Shown here piece by piece: positions 24,446 to 31,463 of a DNA stretch of 64,000 nucleotides. Positions within the stretch are counted from its first letter, which is position 1, and each line of letters begins with the position of its first letter. Position numbers and translations under genes: made by a program. Source of the DNA: Flavobacterium sp. Root420 (lineage in GTDB: Bacteria; Bacteroidota; Bacteroidia; Flavobacteriales; Flavobacteriaceae); assembly GCF_001427905.1 (NCBI RefSeq), contig NZ_LMEF01000031.1, positions 169,352 through 233,351 of the forward strand. Direction: 5' to 3'. The notes under the pieces were generated by a model. It ran no database searches. It was not told the DNA's origin and saw only the letters and a list, made by a program, of their open reading frames with translations.

Positions 24446-26656
24446 ATGGCAATCACTTTTACCCACCAACATGACCAAATGGACTGTGGTCCTGCGTGTT
24501 TAGCTATGATTGCCAGTAATTATGGAAAAAATTATGGCTTGCAGCATTTGAGGGAGCATTCATTCATTACCAAAGAAGGTGTTTCATTATTAGGTATAGC
24601 CGAGGCTGCCAATAAAATCGGCTTCGAAACAGTTCCTGCAAAACTAACGCTTGGAAAATTAATAGAGCAAAAAAAAAGTTTGCCGGTAATTCTTCATTGG
24701 AATCAAAATCATTTCGTAGTTCTTAAAAAAATAACTAAAAATAGCATTACAAAGAAATATTCTTTTCATATTGCGGATCCTGGTCACGGCCTTGTAAGGC
24801 TAAACCAGGAAAATTTCGATAAAGCCTGGCTCTCTGATCATAATCAGGGAATTTCATTATTTCTTTCTCCAGGCGAAAAATTCTATGAGCAGGTACCTCC
24901 TAAAGAAGATAAACTTTCAATAAAGTTTATCTTGAGTCATTTATTGCCCTATAAAAAACAATTAATAACTACGTTCTTTTTACTTTTTTTGGGCAGCTGT
25001 CTGACCCTGGTTCTTCCTTTTCTTGCGCAGGGCCTTATAGATAAAGGTGTGGTTATGAAAGACCTAAACATTATTTCGATAATTCTCTTGGCGCAATTGG
25101 GTTTGTTTCTCGGCACTTTGACGATCGAAGTTATTCGCAATTGGCTGATGCTTTATGTGGGTACAAAAATAAGTATTACGATAATTTCTGATTTTTTAAA
25201 AAAAATATTGTTATTACCCATCCGTTTTTTTGACACTAAAATGATGGGCGATTTTAATCAGCGTATTCAGGACAATGAGCGGATTGAACATTTTTTGACT
25301 TCCCAAAGTTTATTGACGTTTTTCTCCATTATTACTTTTTCCGTATTTTTTGGGGTATTATGGCACTATGATTTTTCTATTTTGCTGGTTTATTTTTTAC
25401 TGACAGTAACTGCAATAGCTTGGTCATTCTATTGGCTTAGAAAACGAAAAATTTTAGATTATTTCAAATTTCAGCTCCGCAGCGAAAACCAGGAATCCAT
25501 TTATGAAATTATAAATGGAGTTACCGAAATAAAACTCAATCAATTCGAAGATATAAAAAGGGAAGAATGGGAAAAATTGCAGCAAAAATTATTCAAAATC
25601 AATAGCCGGATTTTAAAAATTGATCAAATACAGCTTTCGGGCTTTGAATTCATCAATCAGGTAAAAAATATAATGGTCACTTTTTTGGCGGCAACCTACG
25701 TAGTAAAAGGGACTATGACTCTTGGTGCGCTTTTAAGCGTTTCATACATTATTGGACAAATGAATGCACCGGTTAGCCAGTTAATCAGTTTTCTTCGTTC
25801 CTTGCAAGAGGCGAGATTAAGTTTAGAAAGACTTAACGAGGTGCAAAACCATACAACTGAAGAAGATGAAACGTTTAAATCAGATTTAAATAATTTACCA
25901 ATAGAAAACAAGGATGAAAAAGGAATACAATTCAAAAAAGTAAGTTTTCAATATGAAGGTCCCAAATCTCCTTATATCTTAAAAAATATAAATTTGTTTA
26001 TACCCGAGGGTAAAATTACTGCTATTGTTGGATCAAGTGGCAGCGGGAAAACGACATTGATGAAGTTGCTTTTAAAATTTTATAAGCCTACACAAGGAGA
26101 TGTGTTTTATGATTCAGTTTCTTTGGATTCTTTGTCACCAAAAAAATTAAGACAAGATTGTGGTGTTGTTATGCAGGATGGTTTCATTTTTTCTGATACT
26201 ATAGAGCGTAATATTGCTACGGGAGATGAAAATATTGATAAGGAAAAACTTCGAAATGCAGCTCGAGTTGCTAATATTGAAAATTATATTGAATCATTGC
26301 CTTTGAAATACAATACAAAAATCGGCGCAGTAGGAAATGGGATTTCAGGAGGACAAAAACAGAGAATATTGATCGCAAGAGCTGTCTACAAAAATCCTCA
26401 ATATATTTTATTTGATGAAGCAACTTCAGCTCTTGATGCCGAAAATGAAAAAGTAATCCACGACAATTTACAAGAATTTTTCCAGGGAAAAACCGTTTTG
26501 ATAATTGCCCACCGTCTTTCGACTGTTAAAAGTGCAGACCAAATAGTGGTATTAAAAAATGGCGAAATTGTGGAGCAAGGTAGTCATAGTGAATTAGTCA
26601 CTAATAAATCAAATTATTTTAATTTAGTGAAAAATCAATTAGAGCTAGGCAATTAG
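24446..26656 (+). CDS. Peptidase C39-containing ABC exporter (PCAT)
   Basis: A 736-residue protein with three domains. The N-terminal C39 cysteine peptidase has Cys14 in 'QMDCGPACLAM', His89 in 'WNQNHFVVL' and Asp111 in 'IADPGHG'. A six-helix transmembrane domain spans about 165-455. The ATPase has Walker A 'GSSGSGKTTL' near 529, signature 'SGGQKQR' near 634 and Walker B 'YILFDEATSALD'. PCATs cleave leaders after double glycine and export the core. All three small precursors here end their leaders in GG, so this one protein could serve both RiPP systems. No HlyD-type periplasmic adaptor gene is adjacent. Confidence 0.93.
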   Translation: MAITFTHQHDQMDCGPACLAMIASNYGKNYGLQHLREHSFITKEGVSLLGIAEAANKIGFETVPAKLTLGKLIEQKKSLPVILHWNQNHFVVLKKITKNSITKKYSFHIADPGHGLVRLNQENFDKAWLSDHNQGISLFLSPGEKFYEQVPPKEDKLSIKFILSHLLPYKKQLITTFFLLFLGSCLTLVLPFLAQGLIDKGVVMKDLNIISIILLAQLGLFLGTLTIEVIRNWLMLYVGTKISITIISDFLKKILLLPIRFFDTKMMGDFNQRIQDNERIEHFLTSQSLLTFFSIITFSVFFGVLWHYDFSILLVYFLLTVTAIAWSFYWLRKRKILDYFKFQLRSENQESIYEIINGVTEIKLNQFEDIKREEWEKLQQKLFKINSRILKIDQIQLSGFEFINQVKNIMVTFLAATYVVKGTMTLGALLSVSYIIGQMNAPVSQLISFLRSLQEARLSLERLNEVQNHTTEEDETFKSDLNNLPIENKDEKGIQFKKVSFQYEGPKSPYILKNINLFIPEGKITAIVGSSGSGKTTLMKLLLKFYKPTQGDVFYDSVSLDSLSPKKLRQDCGVVMQDGFIFSDTIERNIATGDENIDKEKLRNAARVANIENYIESLPLKYNTKIGAVGNGISGGQKQRILIARAVYKNPQYILFDEATSALDAENEKVIHDNLQEFFQGKTVLIIAHRLSTVKSADQIVVLKNGEIVEQGSHSELVTNKSNYFNLVKNQLELGN

Positions 26657-26785
26657 ATTGCTGTTCTATGCTGGGTAGCCTATTGTACTTCTGATATAAT
26701 ACACACTTAATAAAGTATATTTTATATAAAAGAATCATAAAAATAAGAGTTGAAAATCAGTTGTTTAAACTAGATTAAGATCTGG

Positions 26786-26823
26786 AATTCAAGAGAATTA
26801 GGTCTGAATTCAGGAATTTCGAT
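26786..26823 (+). promoter_or_regulatory. Shared operator-like element, copy 3, with 21-bp direct repeat
   Basis: AATTCAAGAG at 26786-26795 and AATTCAGGAA at 26807-26816, 21 bp apart as in copy 2. The 22-bp element is 26802-26823, differing from copy 2 at one position. It ends nine bp before the -33 TTG of the next promoter. Confidence 0.65.
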
Positions 26824-26832
26824 AATAGTAAT

Positions 26833-26863
26833 TTGTTATGCATCGTTTAACATTCTAGTTTTG
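26833..26863 (+). promoter_or_regulatory. Promoter of the outer membrane barrel gene
   Basis: TTG at 26833-26835, 20-bp spacer, TAGTTTTG at 26856-26863. Predicted leader about 48 bases to ATG 26918. Same architecture as the radical SAM operon promoter. Confidence 0.65.
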
Positions 26864-26917
26864 GTATCAGAAAATTAAAAATAATAAAATAATAAAATTA
26901 AAAATTTAATATTTAAA

Positions 26918-29311
26918 ATGGTAAAAATAATTGTTGTAGCTCTTTTATTTTGCAGCTCTGCTTTATTTGCACAAATAAAAATAACGGGTAAGGTCGTCGA
27001 TGCCGATAATAATCCCATTGAGTTAGTTGAAGTTTTGTTAATAAATAAAGATTCAATTGCATTAAGAAGTGATATGACTGATAGTGACGGTAATTTCATG
27101 ATAGCTTCAGAAGCAGATAGTTATCTTTTGCAAATAAAACAAATGGGCATTATATTATGGAACAAAAAAATAATGATCAATGAAAATACAGATTTTGGAA
27201 CTATTAAAATAATAGAAAAAAAAGAAAAACTATCCGAAGTCGTAATAAATACTCAAAAAAACATTATAATACGAAAAGTTGATAGGTTGGTCTTTAATGT
27301 GGAAAATTCTATTTCGGCGGCAGGTGGCGACGCAGTTGATGCATTAAAATTGACACCTGGAATTAGGGTTCAAAATGATGTTGTAAGAATGATTGGAAAA
27401 AATAACATGGTCTTAATGGTAGATGAACGAATAGTACAACTGTCTGGAGATGATTTAATAAATTTCTTAAAAACAATTTCTTCGGATAATATAAAAAGTA
27501 TTGAAGTCATTACTGCGCCGCCGGCTAAATATAGTGCCGATGGAAACAGTGGATTGATTAATATTAAATTAAAAAAGGCAAAAAAGGACAGCTGGAGTGG
27601 TATCGTTAGATCCAATTTTGAACAGGCAACCTCTGCAAGGGCAATGTTAGGAGGTAATTTTTCTTATCAAAAAGATAAATTTGGACTTTTAATTGATTTA
27701 TCTAAACGTAAAGGTCAATCTATTTATACGAATGACATCAATTATGGCTATCCAACTGAAAATTGGTTAATAAAAAAATTAGACAAAACAAAATTGAATA
27801 CCTTAAGTTCTTTAATTGGAGTAACTTACCAGGTGGCTGATAAAACCAAAATAGGATTTCAATATTTAGGAAGTTTAAGCAAACCTTTTATTAATGATGA
27901 GAATACCACTTTAATTTCTGAAGATAAAACAGCTTTTTTAAAAAGCGAATCTACTTCAAAAGGATATACAGACAAGAGGATCAATAACCATGCTGCGAAC
28001 TTAAACCTGACAACAAAATTAGACACGTTGGGCAAGCAGTATGCAATAGATTTAGACTATTTGACTTACGAAAATTTAAAAGAAAATGTTTTTAATAGTC
28101 AAGAGAACAATTATGTAAATAACACTGCTACTAATCAACATACTGATAATGAGAATTTGCAAAGAATAACTAATTTTTCATCTGGTATCGATTTTGAAAT
28201 GCCTTACGGCTGGGCAAGCTTAAATTACGGAGCGAAAATTAGTTTTACAGAAAGCAATAGTAAACTAAAAACTGATTTTTTTGATGTTGTAAATGGAGTT
28301 TATGAACTAAACCTTGCCCAAAAAAACAGTTTTAATTACAAAGAAAATACGCAGTCGTTGTATTTATCGGGAAATAAGAAATTCAAAAAACAATGGGAAA
28401 TAAAAATGGGTGTTCGAATTGAATTTACGCAAAACTCGGGTTACTCAGAAACAAATTATGCAACAAATAAAAAAAAATATTACAAAGTATTTCCAACAGC
28501 TTATATCTCTTATAAACTCAATGATAATAATACGTTGGCAGCAAATTATTCACGAAGAATAGGCAGACCGTCTTATTCTGAGCTAAATCCTGCTCGGTGG
28601 TATTTTAATTCGAATTCTTACGAAGAGGGTAACCCGTTTTTGCAACCTTCATTTTCTCATAATGTAGATGTATCACACACTTTTAAATCGATATTAGTCT
28701 CTACCCTTTCTTTCTCCAAAATAGAAAATGGATACGGGCAGCTCACAGTCCACGATAAAATTGATAACATTCAAAAATTTGAGAGACTCAATTACTATGA
28801 TTACAGGTTTATTGGTATTGATGAAACCATAACGCTTGATTTATGGAATAGCTGGAATTCGTCAAATAATATCGGGACTTACTATATTGAAACTAAAACA
28901 TATTCACAATATCTACAACCTCAATATTCAGGCTGGGGCGCATATTTTTCCTCAACAAATAGTTTTAATTTAAATAAAAGCAAAACATTTACCAGTCAAT
29001 TTACTTATTCATATAACTTTCCAACCAAATCATTAGAAGGTAGAACCTCTGCTTATTCTAACCTTGATATTGCTCTTAAATATTTAGTATTGGATAAGAA
29101 ATTACAATTATCTATCGCAGTAAATGATCCTTTTAAAACGAATTTTTATACCTTTTATTCACAATCCGAAAATGTGAATCAGTCTTTTCGACAATATTAT
29201 GATTCGCAGCTTTTCAGATTCACAGTCTCTTATAAATTTGGGAGTAGTAAAATAAATCAGGAAAAAAGAAATTTCGGTAACCAGAATGAAAGGAGCAGAA
29301 TAGTAAATTGA
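26918..29311 (+). CDS. Outer membrane beta-barrel (TonB-receptor-like) protein of the RiPP locus
   Basis: A 797-residue protein with a signal peptide ending near 'ALFAQ' (residue 19) and a carboxypeptidase-regulatory-like domain (about 20-100, 'ITGKVVDADNNPIELVEVLL'). A plug-like domain follows ('GGDAVDALKLTPGIRV' ... 'SIEVITAPPAKYSADGNSGLINI'), then a barrel of the OMP_b-brl_3 type to the end. No TonB box is obvious. It has its own operator and promoter but is followed by precursor A2, so it is part of the same system. It may carry the mature peptide across the outer membrane, act as its receptor, or give immunity; the sequence does not decide. Confidence 0.88.
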   Translation: MVKIIVVALLFCSSALFAQIKITGKVVDADNNPIELVEVLLINKDSIALRSDMTDSDGNFMIASEADSYLLQIKQMGIILWNKKIMINENTDFGTIKIIEKKEKLSEVVINTQKNIIIRKVDRLVFNVENSISAAGGDAVDALKLTPGIRVQNDVVRMIGKNNMVLMVDERIVQLSGDDLINFLKTISSDNIKSIEVITAPPAKYSADGNSGLINIKLKKAKKDSWSGIVRSNFEQATSARAMLGGNFSYQKDKFGLLIDLSKRKGQSIYTNDINYGYPTENWLIKKLDKTKLNTLSSLIGVTYQVADKTKIGFQYLGSLSKPFINDENTTLISEDKTAFLKSESTSKGYTDKRINNHAANLNLTTKLDTLGKQYAIDLDYLTYENLKENVFNSQENNYVNNTATNQHTDNENLQRITNFSSGIDFEMPYGWASLNYGAKISFTESNSKLKTDFFDVVNGVYELNLAQKNSFNYKENTQSLYLSGNKKFKKQWEIKMGVRIEFTQNSGYSETNYATNKKKYYKVFPTAYISYKLNDNNTLAANYSRRIGRPSYSELNPARWYFNSNSYEEGNPFLQPSFSHNVDVSHTFKSILVSTLSFSKIENGYGQLTVHDKIDNIQKFERLNYYDYRFIGIDETITLDLWNSWNSSNNIGTYYIETKTYSQYLQPQYSGWGAYFSSTNSFNLNKSKTFTSQFTYSYNFPTKSLEGRTSAYSNLDIALKYLVLDKKLQLSIAVNDPFKTNFYTFYSQSENVNQSFRQYYDSQLFRFTVSYKFGSSKINQEKRNFGNQNERSRIVN

Positions 29312-29450
29312 TTTTAACATTCTTTTTATTTTGTAGTTGCAAATACTTAAAACAAGAATTTTAGATAGGCTGCGCAGCCAAAGTCCAATCAGAAAGTTAA
29401 TGACTTTAAAAGAACTTCATAATTAATGGATATTTTTAAAATTAAGAAAG

Positions 29451-29621
29451 ATGAAAAATTCAAATTTAAAAAGTTTAATTGGTAAATCTAAACTAGAAAA
29501 ACCAGCGTCGGATATCACGATACTAAATATTGACTCAATGCGTGCATTAAAAGGAGGGATTGATCCGCCTATTATTCAGCACAACAGTGGTTGTAATGGT
29601 ACATGTAACGGTGTGTGTTAA
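29451..29621 (+). CDS. Radical SAM-associated RiPP precursor A2, core with CNGTCNGVC
   Basis: A 56-residue peptide. Its 36-residue leader is almost the same as A1 and ends 'ALKGG'. The core is IDPPIIQHNSGCNGTCNGVC: the N-terminal nine residues are shared with A1 (V/I change), and the tail has three Cys spaced by three residues (C-NGT-C-NGV-C) against two in A1. The two precursors therefore look like one core grown by a CNG-x repeat unit. It lies 139 bases after the barrel gene on the same strand and is followed by the conserved hairpin. It should be processed by the same radical SAM enzyme and C39 exporter. Confidence 0.85.
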   Translation: MKNSNLKSLIGKSKLEKPASDITILNIDSMRALKGGIDPPIIQHNSGCNGTCNGVC

Positions 29622-29629
29622 TTTATGAA

Positions 29630-29661
29630 ATTACTGGGATCAATAATTTGATCTCAGTAAT
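29630..29661 (+). promoter_or_regulatory. 14-bp hairpin after precursor A2
   Basis: ATTACTGGGATCAA, loop TAAT, TTGATCTCAGTAAT. One A-to-G change relative to the A1 hairpin turns an A-T pair into a G-T wobble, so pairing is retained. That supports a conserved RNA structure. Confidence 0.6.
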
Positions 29662-29699
29662 TATAAAAGCATAAAAATAAATTGGTGCGATCATACAGA

Positions 29700-29852
29700 A
29701 CGCTCTATATAATGGCAGGGTAGCTTCTACTAATTTATATTTGTTTAAAGGTAATCCTAGATACATGAATCTTTCTATTAAATTAGAAGTAAAGCCAGTA
29801 TAGCTTTTATTGAATTTTTCAGAATATAGAATGTAAACAAGAAATCATCCAT
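29700..29852 (-). pseudogene. GIY-YIG endonuclease-like remnant
   Basis: On the minus strand 29835-29764 translates to 'YILYSEKFNKSYTGFTSNLIERF', split here as YILYSEKFN and KSYTGFTSNLIERF, the conserved core of the small flavobacterial GIY-YIG proteins (YxLxS, YxGxT, x-x-R-x). The upstream part from ATG 29852 is in another frame, and the downstream part does not continue the family. So it is a short, frameshifted relic. It lies between precursor A2 and tRNA remnant copy 4. Confidence 0.55.
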
Positions 29853-29873
29853 AATAAAAGGTGTTATAAACGA

Positions 29874-29960
29874 AAAAACACCAACTTTTTCAAGTGGTGT
29901 TTTGTCCTTAGTAGCCCTGACGGGACAATTCTCGAACCATTTTATTGATGATTTAAAAAA
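29874..29960 (-). repeat. tRNA-Met 3'-end/terminator remnant, copy 4 (right flank of RiPP locus)
   Basis: On the minus strand: tRNA-derived segment with GGTTCGAG, then ...GGGCTACTAAGGACAAAA, the same 3' flank as the true tRNA (CGCTACTAAGACA). It is followed by a hairpin AACACCACTTG...AAGTTGGTGTT with a T run. The tail matches copy 3 over 46 bases with three differences, while the hairpin arms differ in sequence but not in position. Confidence 0.7.
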
Positions 29961-30033
29961 AATGCGATATTTAGTAAATGATTATTAGAAAATAACTTTA
30001 CTGCAATTCTAGTTTACATAATCATTTTATACT

Positions 30034-30204
30034 TCATTTTTTTTGTTCATTTTTTTCCTTTAATCTTTTCGCATTCTTTAGACTATTGTTAAGCATCCAC
30101 TCAATTTGACCATTGACACTACGAAATTCATCACTAGCCCATTTTTCAATTGCTTTCATCGTTTCTGAATCAATTCTTAATGCAAATGACTTTTTTTCAG
30201 ACAT
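30034..30204 (-). CDS. Arc-family ribbon-helix-helix DNA-binding protein
   Basis: A 56-residue protein 'MSEKKSFALRIDSETMKAIE' followed by 'KWASDEFRSVNGQIEWML', the Arc/MetJ ribbon-helix-helix pattern. 'KSFALRID' is the DNA-contacting strand, followed by two helices ending in 'IEWMLNNSL'. The start lies four bases downstream of the SPFH gene stop, so the two are cotranscribed. Small Arc-type proteins often sit next to band-7 genes in Bacteroidota. A perfect inverted repeat just before the SPFH gene (31080-31100) is a candidate autoregulatory site. It is shorter than standard ORF cut-offs. Confidence 0.82.
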   Translation of the reverse strand: MSEKKSFALRIDSETMKAIEKWASDEFRSVNGQIEWMLNNSLKNAKRLKEKNEQKK

Positions 30205-30208
30205 CTTT

Positions 30209-31063
30209 TTATTGATTTAAAGTACCGGTATTTATTACAGGTTTAGTTTCACTATCGCCACAAAGTACTACCATTAAATTGCTTACCATTGTTGCTTTTC
30301 TATCTTCGTCGAATTCTATAATTTCTTTATCTGCTAATAGTTTTAAAGCACTTTCAACCATGCCAACGGCGCCTTCAACAATTTTATGACGTGCTGCAAC
30401 AACAGCCGACGCTTGTTGTCGTCGTAACATCGAATGAGCAATTTCAGGAGCATAGGCTAGATATCCAATTCTTGACTCTATTACTTCTATTCCGGCAATT
30501 TCTAATCGTTGCGTAACTTCGTGTTCAAGTGCTTTGTTAACGTCATCAAAATTAGTACTTAATGTTACGGTTGCTCTCTCATCTTCAAAATGGTCATATG
30601 GAAAAGAACCTGCAAGTTTTCTAACAGCCGAATCTGTTTGAATTCTAATGAATCCCTCATAATTATCAACTTCAAACGTAGACTTAAATGTATCTTTAAC
30701 TTTCCAGACTAATATAACACTAATCAAAATAGGGTTTCCCATTTTATCATTAACCTTAATTTTTTCGCTTTCAAAGTTTCTTGCACGCAAAGACAAACTC
30801 GTTTTATTATAAAAAGGGTTTACCCAAAACAAACCGCTTTGTTTAATACTGCCCTTATAATCTCCAAACAATAATAGAACTTTTGAGCTGTTCGGGGCTA
30901 TTACAATAAAACCCTTGGTTAGAAGAATAGATATTAGAAGTGAAATTACCGCTAAGATCATGTTGTTTGAGATAAAACCATAAAGCGCTGCTGCTATTGA
31001 TAATAATACAATGACAACAACCAAATAACCATTAAAGGGTATTAAAACTTTTTCTGCTTTCAT
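30209..31063 (-). CDS. SPFH/band-7 domain membrane protein
   Basis: A 284-residue protein with two N-terminal transmembrane helices (about 13-30 and 34-52) followed by an SPFH/band-7 domain ('VIAPNSSKVLLLFGDYKGSI', 'NPILISVILVWKVKD', 'EHEVTQRLEIAGIEVIESRI'). A helical tail ('MLRRQQASAVVAARHKIVEG') promotes oligomer assembly in the stomatin/prohibitin group. Proteins of this group form membrane microdomain scaffolds. It is the first gene of an operon with an Arc-type regulator and lies directly beside the tRNA-Met gene. Exact role unknown. Confidence 0.88.
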   Translation of the reverse strand: MKAEKVLIPFNGYLVVVIVLLSIAAALYGFISNNMILAVISLLISILLTKGFIVIAPNSSKVLLLFGDYKGSIKQSGLFWVNPFYNKTSLSLRARNFESEKIKVNDKMGNPILISVILVWKVKDTFKSTFEVDNYEGFIRIQTDSAVRKLAGSFPYDHFEDERATVTLSTNFDDVNKALEHEVTQRLEIAGIEVIESRIGYLAYAPEIAHSMLRRQQASAVVAARHKIVEGAVGMVESALKLLADKEIIEFDEDRKATMVSNLMVVLCGDSETKPVINTGTLNQ

Positions 31064-31079
31064 AATGAGTAATATTTAA

Positions 31080-31100
31080 ATGATATTAAATTGATATCAT
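31080..31100. promoter_or_regulatory. Perfect inverted repeat upstream of SPFH-Arc operon
   Basis: ATGATAT-N7-ATATCAT, 17 bases before the SPFH start codon. Candidate operator for the Arc-type protein encoded by the operon. Confidence 0.5.
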
Positions 31101-31245
31101 AAAGATATATATTATTTTAAAGTAAAAACGTTTTTTTACTTTATAAATTTAAAAACAAAAGAAATGGTAGAATTAAAGTAGAAATAATCCTGATTATACA
31201 GATTTGCAATTTGTGTTCTTGAAAAAATCAAAAAATGCTTATAAC

Positions 31246-31273
31246 AAAAAAGCTCCAGATTTCTCTGAAGCTT
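31246..31273 (-). terminator. Terminator of the initiator tRNA gene
   Basis: On the minus strand AGCTTCAGA, GAAA tetraloop, TCTGGAGCT, then TTTTTT. It is the reference sequence for the copies at 8.67, 10.24 and 14.3 kb. Confidence 0.8.
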
Positions 31274-31283
31274 TGTGTCTTAG

Positions 31284-31356
31284 TAGCGGGAACAGGACTC
31301 GAACCTGTGACCTTCGGGTTATGAGCCCGACGAGCTGCCTACTGCTCTATCCCGCG
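31284..31356 (-). tRNA. Initiator tRNA-fMet (CAU)
   Basis: Cloverleaf read on the minus strand: acceptor 5' CGCGGGA pairs with TCCCGCT. D arm AGAGCAG...CTCG; anticodon arm TCGGG-CTCATAA-CCCGA with anticodon CAT; T arm ACAGG-TTCGAGT-CCTGT. Two initiator features are visible: three consecutive G-C pairs at the base of the anticodon stem (GGG/CCC) and a non-Watson-Crick 1:72 pair (C:T). The CCA is not encoded. A plus-strand frame over it giving 'GNRTRTCDLRV' is the familiar spurious translation of a tRNA. Confidence 0.93.
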
Positions 31357-31436
31357 ATGTTTCGGGTGCAAAGTTTTTGGGAAATCCAACGAAAACTTTA
31401 AAAAATGTTTTATTTTCTGTATTGAGTTGATATGAC

Positions 31437-31444
31437 TACCTTTG
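31437..31444 (+). promoter_or_regulatory. Promoter -7 box of era
   Basis: TACCTTTG matches TAnnTTTG; 19 bases separate it from the era ATG, giving a leader of about 13 bases. No good -33 element. Confidence 0.45.
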
Positions 31445-31463
31445 CAAAATAAATAGTACACAA

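Larger units (their letters stand above)
29305..29661 (+). repeat. Duplicated segment, right copy (leader, precursor, hairpin)
   Basis: Matches 21819-22177 from 'GATTTTAACATTCTT' through the palindrome GGCTGCGCAGCC (here perfect), the pre-ATG run, the precursor gene and its hairpin. It starts within the last codons of the barrel gene. The 22-bp operator and promoter are not part of this copy, so A2 is probably read through from the barrel promoter. Confidence 0.75.

Noticed and set aside
31204..31401. 65-codon plus-strand frame giving 'GNRTRTCDLRV'
   Set aside because: It is the antisense of the tRNA-fMet gene, a common false gene.
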